Assembly: GCF_027460265.1 (NCBI RefSeq)
Contig: NZ_JAPZBC010000001.1
Span: 4,347,501 to 4,411,500, forward strand
Reading direction: 5' to 3'
DNA length: 64,000 nucleotides
Source of the DNA: Streptomyces sp. WMMC940
Lineage (GTDB): Bacteria > Actinomycetota > Actinomycetes > Streptomycetales > Streptomycetaceae
This document shows positions 43,003 through 50,721 of this stretch, piece after piece. Under the pieces are notes generated by a model. That model saw nothing but the letters and a program-made list of their open reading frames with translations, had not been told where the DNA came from and did no database searches. Both the position numbers and the translations under genes were made by a program. How positions within the stretch are numbered: the first letter of the stretch is position 1; the number at the start of each line of letters is the position of its first letter.

Positions 43003-44238
43003 TCACACCTCCGAGGGGGGAGTACCGGAGGCCCGTTTCGCCTCGGGGGTGCGGCTCGCCAGGGCGACGCCCGTCGCGACGGTGGCCGCGGCCACCAGCC
43101 CCGCCGCCAGGACGGCCCAGTGGCCGGCGAGAGTGCAGAGGAGGACCGCGGGGACGGCGACCGGGAGGACCAGTTGCTGAGCCAGTGTCTCCTTGAAGTG
43201 CCGGGCGTGGAGGAACCACACCGTCAACAGGTAGATCGCCGTCGGCACGGTCACTGCGGCCGAGGCGGTCGAGGTGGGGATGTGCGCCTTGCCGACGGAC
43301 TGCTCGACCGCGACCTCCAGGCCCGCCCCGATCGCGGCGGCCGAGGCGAAGATCAGGAAATGGCCGTAACCCCATGGAATGGATTCCCGGTTGCTCTTGA
43401 GGCGTTCGTGGGCGGGTACCGCGAAGTAGATCCACCAGGCCGAGAAGATGATCAGGATGCCGCCCCCCGCGATGGGCGCCAGTTCGGAGAACTCCTTGAC
43501 GTCGCCCAGGGCCGACTGGACCGCCACCGTGGTCGCGAACATCGTCTCGCCGAGCACGATGATCGTGAACAGGCCGTAGCGCTCGGCGATGTGGTGCGGA
43601 TGCCAGGGCGTCTGGTGGCGACGCTCGGCCACGACCGGCACCAGCAACTCGGCCGCCACGAGGATCAGGAAGAGCCAGCGTCTTGAGTCCGCGGGTGCGA
43701 GGAGCAGGCTGATCCAGCCGAGCTGGCACAGGGCCACACCACAGGCGTAGATGAGCGCGGTTCTGCGTGCGGGCCCCCGGTCCTCGGACGCGGCGGCGCG
43801 GAGCCACTGCGCGGTCAGCGCGATTCGCATCACGACGTAGCCGATGACGGTGATCGTCCAGTCGTTGTCGGCGAACGCCCTCGGCACTCCCGCCGCGTAG
43901 ATCAGCACTCCGCAGATCGCGAGCAGTGTCGCGATCCGGTACGGGACGTCGTCGCAGTCGTAGGCGGAGGCGAACCAGGTGAAGTTCATCCAGGCCCACC
44001 AGATGCCGAAGAAGACGTACAGATAGCCGACGACGCCGTCGGCGACGTGGTTCTCCGCGACCGCGTGCACCAGTTGAAGCCCGGCCTGCCCCACCGCGAC
44101 GACGAAACAGAGGTCGAAGAAGAGCTCCAGCGGAGTCGCCGTGCGATGCGCCTCGTCCCGGCGCCGGGCGTGCATGTGGCGCAGCGCCCCGAAGCCGACG
44201 TGCCCGCGGGAAGCGGATGGAGAGGTCGAGGAGGTCAT
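43003..44238 (-). CDS. Low temperature requirement protein A (LtrA) family membrane protein
   Basis: The protein is 411 residues with about ten helices. The family start ATPLELFFDLCFVVAVGQ is clear, as is ERYGLFTIIVLGETMFATT. LtrA proteins were linked to growth in the cold in Listeria, but their activity is unknown. The C-terminal helices are followed by a short Glu/Ala/Arg tail. The start is ATG 44238 with a weak ribosome site. Confidence 0.9.
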   Translation of the reverse strand: MTSSTSPSASRGHVGFGALRHMHARRRDEAHRTATPLELFFDLCFVVAVGQAGLQLVHAVAENHVADGVVGYLYVFFGIWWAWMNFTWFASAYDCDDVPYRIATLLAICGVLIYAAGVPRAFADNDWTITVIGYVVMRIALTAQWLRAAASEDRGPARRTALIYACGVALCQLGWISLLLAPADSRRWLFLILVAAELLVPVVAERRHQTPWHPHHIAERYGLFTIIVLGETMFATTVAVQSALGDVKEFSELAPIAGGGILIIFSAWWIYFAVPAHERLKSNRESIPWGYGHFLIFASAAAIGAGLEVAVEQSVGKAHIPTSTASAAVTVPTAIYLLTVWFLHARHFKETLAQQLVLPVAVPAVLLCTLAGHWAVLAAGLVAAATVATGVALASRTPEAKRASGTPPSEV

Positions 44239-44429
44239 GGATCCAGCACAGCAGAAGGCACCGGATCCGCATCCCGCAGGACACCGCCGGCCGGTCCGGC
44301 TCGTCGGCGGACCCGGCCCGTTTCTCGGGCCGGGGCGAGGTGTCCGCCGGTCGGGCCCGCCCCTCCGCCGGCCGGGCGGCGCGGTCCGGGGCAGTGAGGT
44401 GCCGGCCCGCGCCCGCGTACGCTGGTTCC

Positions 44430-44639
44430 ATGAGCACCGCCCCCGCCACCGGACCGCGCGATGCGGAGGAGCCCCGGCCGCAGCCCCTTCCCAAGCCGGG
44501 ACTGATCTTCGACGACCCGCTGGACCAGCAGTCCTCGGACGACACGGACCGCGGGTGGGGAGAGCGGTCTCCGGCGAGCGGTGACAGCGCCGCGGACCTC
44601 GCTCGCTTCCTCGACGAGAAGCCCCCGCACCACCTCTGA
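44430..44639 (+). CDS. Small conserved acidic protein, unknown function
   Basis: The protein is 69 residues. It has no Cys, membrane helix or known motif. It reads as an intrinsically disordered acidic protein with FDDPLDQQSSDDTDRGWGE and a C-terminal ARFLDEKPPHHL helix. The composition and a defined C-terminal motif suggest a real gene. A TACGCT box 7 nt before ATG 44430 suggests a leaderless mRNA. Confidence 0.55.
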   Translation: MSTAPATGPRDAEEPRPQPLPKPGLIFDDPLDQQSSDDTDRGWGERSPASGDSAADLARFLDEKPPHHL

Positions 44640-44691
44640 CGGCGGGGCCGTGCCGGCGCGCGAACGGCCCTCCCGTGCACACGGGCTCGGC

Positions 44692-45513
44692 TCAGCACAG
44701 TGTCACCGCCAGCCGTGAGGTGGCGCCCGCGCCGGCCAGCGCCGTGGCGACGGGGCGCGGCACGGCCAGGACGATCAGCGCGCCGCCGTCCCGGACCCCT
44801 GCCGCCGCCCGAGGCACCTCCGCCACACGGGCGCCCGTCACGATGACGCGTGCGTCGGGACCGGTGCGCGACGCGCCGCCGATGCCCGTCCCGCGGCCCG
44901 GAGCCGTGCCCGCCGACACCTCGGGGGCCGCGATCACATCCACGCGGTCGCCCGGCTGCAGCAGCCGCACGGTCTCTGCGTCCGCGATGCGCACCGGAGC
45001 GGACACGATCTCCGTCGACCGAGCCGAAGCGCCCCCCGACAACGCGTCGCCCTGCGCGGTGTCGTCGGGTGAAGCGCCTCCCGCCGAAGCGTCCTGCTGC
45101 GGGCCCGCCGCAGTCGAGGGCGGTGTCGGCGGTCCCTGGGAGGTCGGGGAGTGCCGCGGTAGTGCGGCCGGCTCGCGCGGTGTGTCCGGACCGGGCTGCA
45201 CCCGCGGCAGCCAGGCCGCCAGCGCGGCGGCGGTGACGGCCAGACCCGCGGCCAGTGCCCGTCGCCTCCGCCGTAGCACCCTTCTCAACCGGGGCCTTTG
45301 CCACGGGCGTCCGTCCGGCACCCTCAGGGGGGCGAAGGCGGGCACCCCGCAGGGCTCCGGCGCGGGAGCCGGGGGCAGCCCCGGCGCCCAGGTCGCCGAG
45401 GAGCCACCGGCACCTGCCGAGCGGGGAGGCCCCCAGGAGCCCGGGGAGCCCGAAGGGCCGAAGGGGGCGGAGGGCACGTGGCCGTGGGAGGAGGGCGCGG
45501 AGAGCAGCGTCAT
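44692..45513 (-). CDS. SAF-domain (RcpC/CpaB-like) protein
   Basis: The protein is 273 residues. After a Pro/Gly/Ala-rich cytoplasmic region, a basic cluster (RRRRR) precedes one helix (ALAAGLAVTAAALAAWL). The C-terminal half carries a SAF-like fold (VSAPVRIADAETVRLLQPGDRVDVIAAP, then a second part ending LIVLAVPRPVATALAG), as in Flp pilus assembly protein CpaB/RcpC. No pilus genes lie nearby, so its role is uncertain. ATG 45513 follows AGGTGG. Confidence 0.75.
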   Translation of the reverse strand: MTLLSAPSSHGHVPSAPFGPSGSPGSWGPPRSAGAGGSSATWAPGLPPAPAPEPCGVPAFAPLRVPDGRPWQRPRLRRVLRRRRRALAAGLAVTAAALAAWLPRVQPGPDTPREPAALPRHSPTSQGPPTPPSTAAGPQQDASAGGASPDDTAQGDALSGGASARSTEIVSAPVRIADAETVRLLQPGDRVDVIAAPEVSAGTAPGRGTGIGGASRTGPDARVIVTGARVAEVPRAAAGVRDGGALIVLAVPRPVATALAGAGATSRLAVTLC

Positions 45514-45727
45514 GGTGGTGACCACCTGTCGTGTGCGGGGACGGTGACGCGGGCGAGGTACGCCCGACGCCCCTCACGATCCCCGTTCACGCTGCGGCCC
45601 GCTCCGGCCTGTGGACGACTTGAGGAGTGTGGAAAAGGCCCTCACCCTCTCAGGTGACAGTGGCTCGGGCACCACCCCGAACCCGCCCGCACTCCATGGC
45701 GCCCGTCCCGCACTACGGCAGGGCGCA

Positions 45728-46579
45728 CTACGGCAGCGTTATGCCCGTCTTCAGGCCGTTCAGCGCGCTCTTGCAGAGGCAGTCGCGTTCCCCGTTCGCC
45801 GGCAGTCCGGCCACCGCGTCGAACAGGACGTCCCTCAGCCGGTCGACGTTGGCGGCGAATACCTCCAGGACTTCCTCGTGCGAGACGCCCTCGCCGCTCT
45901 CGGCCCCGGCGTCGAGGTCCGTCACCAGGTTCATGGACGTGTAGCAGAGCTCCAGCTCACGGGCGAGCGCGGCCTCGGGGTGCCCGGTCATGCCGACCAC
46001 CGACCAGCCCATGGCCGCGTGCCATCGGGACTCGGCGCGGGTGCCGAAGCGCGGCCCCTCGACCACGACGAGCGTTCCGCCGTCGACCGGCTCCCAGTCG
46101 CGGCCGCGCGCCGCGGCCAGCGCCGCCGCCCGGCCCGCAGGGCAGTAGGGGTCGGCGAGCGACACATGGACGACGTTGGGCACCTCGCCGTTCGTCAGCG
46201 GCTCGCCGTCGAAGTAGGTGTCGGCCCGGGACTTGGTCCGGTCCACCAACTGGTCGGGGACCAGCAGCGTCCCGGGCCCGTACTCCGGCCGCAGGCCGCC
46301 GACGGCGCACGGCCCCAGGACCTGGCGAACGCCCACGGACCGCAGGGCCCACAGATTGGCCCGGTAGTTGATGCGGTGCGGCGGGAGGCGGTGGCTGCGG
46401 CCGTGCCGGGGCAGGAAGGCGACCTTCCTCCCCGCGATCTCGCCGAAGAACAGGGAATCACTCGGGCTGCCGTACGGCGTCGCGATCTCCGCCTCGGTCA
46501 CGTTCTCCAGGAACGAGTAGAAACCCGAGCCGCCGATGACGCCGATCTCCGCGCGCTGTGCGCTCTCTGCGTTGGCCAT
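45728..46579 (-). CDS. mtnP: S-methyl-5'-thioadenosine phosphorylase
   Basis: The protein is 283 residues. It has GVIGGSGFYSFL at the N-terminus, LPRHGRSHRLPPHRINYRAN, GPRFGTRAESRWHA and GMTGHPEAALARELELCY, the signature of methylthioadenosine/purine nucleoside phosphorylase family 2. It splits methylthioadenosine with phosphate into adenine and methylthioribose-1-phosphate. A close relative uses inosine or adenosine instead, and the motif alone does not settle this. The start is ATG 46579. Confidence 0.8.
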   Translation of the reverse strand: MANAESAQRAEIGVIGGSGFYSFLENVTEAEIATPYGSPSDSLFFGEIAGRKVAFLPRHGRSHRLPPHRINYRANLWALRSVGVRQVLGPCAVGGLRPEYGPGTLLVPDQLVDRTKSRADTYFDGEPLTNGEVPNVVHVSLADPYCPAGRAAALAAARGRDWEPVDGGTLVVVEGPRFGTRAESRWHAAMGWSVVGMTGHPEAALARELELCYTSMNLVTDLDAGAESGEGVSHEEVLEVFAANVDRLRDVLFDAVAGLPANGERDCLCKSALNGLKTGITLP

Positions 46580-46769
46580 GGCCGTCACAGTAGCCGCGCT
46601 CGAACACGGGCCGGTATCCGCCCATCGGCCGCCCGCCACCGCCCGGTGGATCCGTCGACCGGGCCACGCCCACCGCCCGGAGAACCCGCCCACTCCACGA
46701 CTCCCATGACCGCCACGACTCCCCCGCCCGCCGAACCCATCGGGCACGACGTCCGTCGCACATGCGAAA

Positions 46770-46799
46770 GGTCCCCGCCGCCCGAAGGCGGTGGGGACC
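46770..46799 (-). terminator. Terminator of the FmdB-type gene
   Basis: A 13-bp stem (GGTCCCCGCCGCC with GGCGGTGGGGACC, one G-U pair) and a CGAA loop lies 15 bp after the stop at 46815 on the minus strand. Confidence 0.8.
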
Positions 46800-46814
46800 C
46801 TGCGAGCTCTGGAG

Positions 46815-47156
46815 TCAGGCGGCCGTCGTGCTGCCGGACGAAGCCGACGATCCGGACGAGCTGGAGGAGCTCGCGGACGCCTTGGAGTCCGACGACGAGG
46901 AGGAACCCGGGGAAGAAGAGGACGCCGAAGACGCCGAGGACTTCGCCGACGAGGACGACGGAGTGCTGCTCGACGAGGAGCCGCGGCTGTCGTTGCGGTA
47001 GAAGCCGGAGCCCTTGAAGACGATGCCGACGGCCGAGAACACCTTCTTGAGGCGCCCCTGGCAGCCTGGGCACTCGGTCAGGGCGTCGTCGGTGAACTTC
47101 TGCACCGCCTCGAGGCCCTTGCCGCACTCGGTGCACTGGTACTGGTACGTCGGCAC
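46815..47156 (-). CDS. FmdB-type zinc-ribbon protein, probable Ruc-like chaperone
   Basis: The protein is 113 residues. The first 50 residues form a zinc ribbon with two Cys pairs (YQCTECGKG and TECPGCQG) and the FmdB continuation LKKVFSAVGIVFKGSGFYRND. The last 60 residues are a disordered Ser-rich tail. FmdB-type proteins with such tails include M. tuberculosis Rv0991c (Ruc), described as a redox-regulated chaperone. GTG 47156 follows AGGAGGAAG. A CIRCE element just upstream points to HrcA control. Confidence 0.8.
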   Translation of the reverse strand: MPTYQYQCTECGKGLEAVQKFTDDALTECPGCQGRLKKVFSAVGIVFKGSGFYRNDSRGSSSSSTPSSSSAKSSASSASSSSPGSSSSSDSKASASSSSSSGSSASSGSTTAA

Positions 47157-47167
47157 TTGTCTTCCTC

Positions 47168-47194
47168 CTGGCACTCTCACTCGATGAGTGCTAA
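47168..47194 (-). promoter_or_regulatory. CIRCE element (HrcA operator)
   Basis: On the coding strand the sequence is TTAGCACTC-N9-GAGTGCCAG. The left arm is perfect and the right arm matches 7 of 9 bases of the CIRCE consensus TTAGCACTC-N9-GAGTGCTAA. It ends 12 bp before GTG 47156 and partly overlaps the ribosome site. Confidence 0.8.
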
Positions 47195-47224
47195 CGACGG
47201 TCCATAGTGACGCATTCCCTCGTC

Positions 47225-48646
47225 TCAGTCCACCGTCACGGGCACTCGGTGACCGACACCACGTGCGACCGTACGGCTGTGCGGGCGCGGCGCGAGGCGC
47301 GCCCGCAGTGCCACCAGGGTGGCCAGGGCCAGCACGGTGCCCACCAGCGGCACGAGGAATCCCGCGGTCGCGCCGTGGGCGTCGGCGAGTCGGCCGGCGA
47401 CCGTCACCGCGGCCGCCTGGCCGAGCGCCACGGACCCGGTCAGCCAGGTGAAGGCCTCCGTCCGGGCCGACGCCGGAACCAGCGGTTCGACGAGTGTGAA
47501 GCCGCTGATCAGCGCGGGTGCGATGAACACTCCGACGAGCAGTCCCAGCCCGCCGAGCAGCACGGCGGAGTGGGCCGTCCAGAGCAGCGACGCGGCGAGC
47601 GCCAGACCCGCGTAGCCCACCAGCATGCGGCGCCGCGGACCGGACTTCCAGGCGATCGCGCCGACGGCGATGCCCGCGAGCATGTTGCCCGCGGCGAAGA
47701 GTCCGTAGAGCAGACCGTTCATACCGGGCTGCCCGATCTCCTCGGTGAACGCGGTGAGCGAGACCTGCATGCCGCCGAACACCGAACCGATGCCGAGGAA
47801 GGCGATCGCGAGGACCCGCACACCGGGCACCGACAGGGCCGAAGTCCGGACGGCCGGCCCACCGGACACGGGGCTGCCGAAGGGCGGCTGCGTACGGCGC
47901 TGGGCGGCGAACAGCAGACCGCCGGCCAGGGTCAGTCCGGCCTCGGCGACGAGACCGGCGGCCGGGTGGACGCCGGTGCACAGGGCGGTGGCCAGCACCG
48001 GTCCGACCACGAAGGTGAACTCGTCGGTGACGGACTCGAACGCCGCGGCCGTCGGCATCAGCCGGGACCCGCCGAGCTTCGCCGCCCAGCGGGCCCGCAC
48101 CATCGGGCCGACCTGCGGCACCGAGGCGCCGGTCGGCACCGCGGCGGCGAAGAGCGCCCACAGGGGGGCGCCCGCGAGCGCGAGCGCGGTCAGTGCGCCG
48201 CCGGCCGCGGCGTGCACCAGCACACCCGGGACCAGGACGGCCCGCTGGCCGAAGCGGTCGGCGAGCTTGCCGCTCTGCGGGGCGAAGAGCGCCATGGAGA
48301 CGCCGGTGACGGCGGCGACCGCGCCCGCGCTTCCGTAGGAACCGGTGGTGTGCTGGACGAGGAGGACGATGCCGATCGTCAGCATCGCGAACGGCTGCCG
48401 GGCGGCGAACCCGGGCAGCAGGAACGTCCACGCGCCGGGAGTGCGGAGCAACTGTCCGTAGCCGGGACGCCGGCCGCCGGACGGTGCGCCGGAGGGCGGC
48501 TGCTTGTGCGAGGACGAGGAGGTGCCCACGGACGGGGCCGTGTCCGACGCGACCGGGCTCGTGGACGAAGCCGTGCCGGAAGACGGCGTGGGGGGAGTGC
48601 TCGCAGGGGTGCCGGTGGACGTGTCAGAAGCGACCGTGGACTCCAC
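47225..48646 (-). CDS. MFS transporter (12 helices)
   Basis: The protein is 473 residues. A 65-residue Ser/Thr/Pro-rich N-terminus precedes the core, with motif A variant GKLADRFGQRAVL and 12 expected helices (PGAWTFLLPGFAARQPFAML, LGLLVGVFIAPALISGFTL). The family resembles uncharacterised exporters in actinobacteria. GTG 48646 begins the frame. Substrate is unknown. It ends 31 bp before the CIRCE element of the next gene. Confidence 0.85.
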   Translation of the reverse strand: MESTVASDTSTGTPASTPPTPSSGTASSTSPVASDTAPSVGTSSSSHKQPPSGAPSGGRRPGYGQLLRTPGAWTFLLPGFAARQPFAMLTIGIVLLVQHTTGSYGSAGAVAAVTGVSMALFAPQSGKLADRFGQRAVLVPGVLVHAAAGGALTALALAGAPLWALFAAAVPTGASVPQVGPMVRARWAAKLGGSRLMPTAAAFESVTDEFTFVVGPVLATALCTGVHPAAGLVAEAGLTLAGGLLFAAQRRTQPPFGSPVSGGPAVRTSALSVPGVRVLAIAFLGIGSVFGGMQVSLTAFTEEIGQPGMNGLLYGLFAAGNMLAGIAVGAIAWKSGPRRRMLVGYAGLALAASLLWTAHSAVLLGGLGLLVGVFIAPALISGFTLVEPLVPASARTEAFTWLTGSVALGQAAAVTVAGRLADAHGATAGFLVPLVGTVLALATLVALRARLAPRPHSRTVARGVGHRVPVTVD

Positions 48647-48987
48647 GGCCCTTGCCTTTCTGCCGCCTGGTAGCGCTCTCCCGGGGTGCCGGGGATCGCC
48701 GAGAGCTGTCCTCTTGCGCGGAACTGCGGTAGATACCGGGCCCCACTGCAGGGAGTCGCTCGGCCGCCATACGGTCGCGCCAGCTCTGCGTCAGGCAGAG
48801 TTGGTCGATCAGTGTGCCTTCATGCTACAGGGACCGGAGGCGTCCCGGCCTCGGAATGCGCCGACTCAATGGGATCGTCACCTGGGATTGGCCGGCCGAC
48901 GCCTCCACGTCCGCACCGCCGTCCCCGCCGGCATCGGTCCGCCGCCCGTCCCGCGTCCCCGAGCCCCGTCCCCGGCCTCCCGGCCGG

Positions 48988-50526
48988 CTAGCCGCCCGTG
49001 CCCAGCCAGCCGGCCAGCTTGCCGCCCTGTCCCACGGCCCGCAGGCGTGCCTCCGCCGCGTCCCGCACCGGATCGGTCGCCACCACCAGCAGTTCGTCGC
49101 CGCGCCGCAGCACCGTCGTCGGGCTCGGTACGAAGCTCTTGCTCTCGCGGACGACGAGCGTGACGGCGGCGCCGGCGGGCAGCCGCAGTTCGCCGACCTC
49201 GACGCCGTGCATCCGGGACTTCTCCGGGATCGCGACCGACAGCAGATGGCCGCGCAGCCGCTCCAGCGGCGCCGACTCGATGCCCAGGTCCGCGGCCTCC
49301 GCGCCGTTCCCGAGCTTCAGTGCCTTCGCCACCCAGGGCAGCGTCGGGCCCTGGACCAGGGTGTAGACGACGACCAGAACGAAGACGATGTTGAAGATCC
49401 GCTCGCTGCCCTCGATCCCGGACACCAGCGGGATGGTCGCCAGGATGATGGGCACGGCGCCACGCAGACCGGCCCACGACATCAGGGCCCGCTCGCGCCA
49501 CGGGATGCGGAACGGCAGCAGGCTGACGACGACCGACAGCGGCCGTGCCGCCATCGTCAGCACCAGTCCGATGACCACCGCGGGCCAGAAGTCCCGCACG
49601 AGCTCGTGCGGGGTGACGAGCAGTCCGAGGAGGACGAACATACCGATCTGGGCGATCCAGCCGAGCCCGTCGGCGAATCCGCGGGTGGCCGGCCAGTGGG
49701 GGAGCTTGGAGTTCCCGAGCACCATCGCCGCGAGGTAGACGGCCAGGAAGCCGCTGCCGTGGGCGAGGGCGCCGACGGCGTACGCCGTCACCGCGATGGC
49801 CATGACGGCGATCGGGTACAGGCCGGAGGCGGGCAGGGCGACGTGGCGCAGCCCGTACGCGCCGAGCCAGCCGACCGCGAGGCCGATGGCGGCGCCGATC
49901 GCCAGTTCCAGCAGGATGGTTCCGACGAGGATGTACCACTCCTCGATCGGTTCCGTGGTGGAGAGCGCGATGACGAGGATGACGACGGGGGCGTCGTTGA
50001 AGCCGGACTCGGCCTCCAGGACACCGGTGATGCGGGAGGGGAGGGGGACCCTGCGCAGCACGGAGAAGACGGCGGCGGCGTCCGTCGAGGAGACGACCGC
50101 TCCGATGATGACGGCCTGCTGCCATTCCAGTCCGACCAGGTAGTGCGCTCCGGCCGCGGTGACTCCCACGCTCACGGCGATGCCGACGGTCGACAGCATG
50201 GCCGCCGCGGGCAGGGCCGGTTTGATCTCCTTCCACTTGGTGCCCAGGCCGCCCTCGGCCAGGATCACCACGAGTGCGGCATAGCCGATCACCTGCGTGA
50301 GTCCGGCATTGTCGAACTCGACGTTGAAGATGCCGTCCTGTCCTATCGCGACCCCGATGCCCAGATACAGCAGCAGGCTGGGGAGCCCGCTCCGGGAGGA
50401 GACGCGCACCGCCGCGACGGCGATGAGCAGAACGAGCGAGCAGATGAGCAGGAGTGCATTGAGCTGGTGGACAGTCAGCGGCCGATCCTTCCCCTCGCGC
50501 TTGTCGCCGGACAGTTCCCCCGGCAA
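48988..50526 (-). CDS. K+/H+ (CPA1-type) antiporter with TrkA-C domain
   Basis: The protein is about 500 residues with 12-13 helices (LLLICSLVLLIAVAAVRVSS, IIGAVVSSTDAAAVFSVLRR, ESGFNDAPVVILV with the ion-binding Asn-Asp, SWAGLRGAVPIILATIPLV). The C-terminal cytoplasmic RCK_C/TrkA-C domain (GVEVGELRLPAGAAVTLVVR, LRRGDELLVVATDP) fits NhaP2/CvrA-like potassium/proton antiporters. The start is uncertain: TTG 50526 or CTG 50478, the latter with a stronger ribosome site (GAGGGGAAGGA). It probably helps potassium and pH balance. Confidence 0.9.
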   Translation of the reverse strand: MPGELSGDKREGKDRPLTVHQLNALLLICSLVLLIAVAAVRVSSRSGLPSLLLYLGIGVAIGQDGIFNVEFDNAGLTQVIGYAALVVILAEGGLGTKWKEIKPALPAAAMLSTVGIAVSVGVTAAGAHYLVGLEWQQAVIIGAVVSSTDAAAVFSVLRRVPLPSRITGVLEAESGFNDAPVVILVIALSTTEPIEEWYILVGTILLELAIGAAIGLAVGWLGAYGLRHVALPASGLYPIAVMAIAVTAYAVGALAHGSGFLAVYLAAMVLGNSKLPHWPATRGFADGLGWIAQIGMFVLLGLLVTPHELVRDFWPAVVIGLVLTMAARPLSVVVSLLPFRIPWRERALMSWAGLRGAVPIILATIPLVSGIEGSERIFNIVFVLVVVYTLVQGPTLPWVAKALKLGNGAEAADLGIESAPLERLRGHLLSVAIPEKSRMHGVEVGELRLPAGAAVTLVVRESKSFVPSPTTVLRRGDELLVVATDPVRDAAEARLRAVGQGGKLAGWLGTGG

Positions 50527-50721
50527 GCGACACTTCGTTACCTTACCTAATCTTTAACGTTTTCTTGACGCTCCCATGACGGCTTCCTTCCGGTAATCGC
50601 CAGTGCGTTCGAATGACTGCTGGTTGGCGTCGCGTTACTGATACCGCGTCCGGGCCCGTCGATCGCTGCGCCTATGGTTGCTCCAGCACTCCCAGGACCA
50701 CACTGCCCTCGAAGGACAGCG

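Noticed and set aside
42836..45577. Long minus-strand open frame (913 codons) over the LtrA and SAF genes
   Set aside because: It lies out of frame with LtrA and CpaB-like proteins on the same strand and shows only low-complexity sequence, so it is not a gene.
50530..50560. Iron-box-like TTAGGTAAGGTAAC sequence upstream of the antiporter
   Set aside because: It matches the DmdR/IdeR consensus only in half and the gene has no iron role, so chance similarity is more likely.
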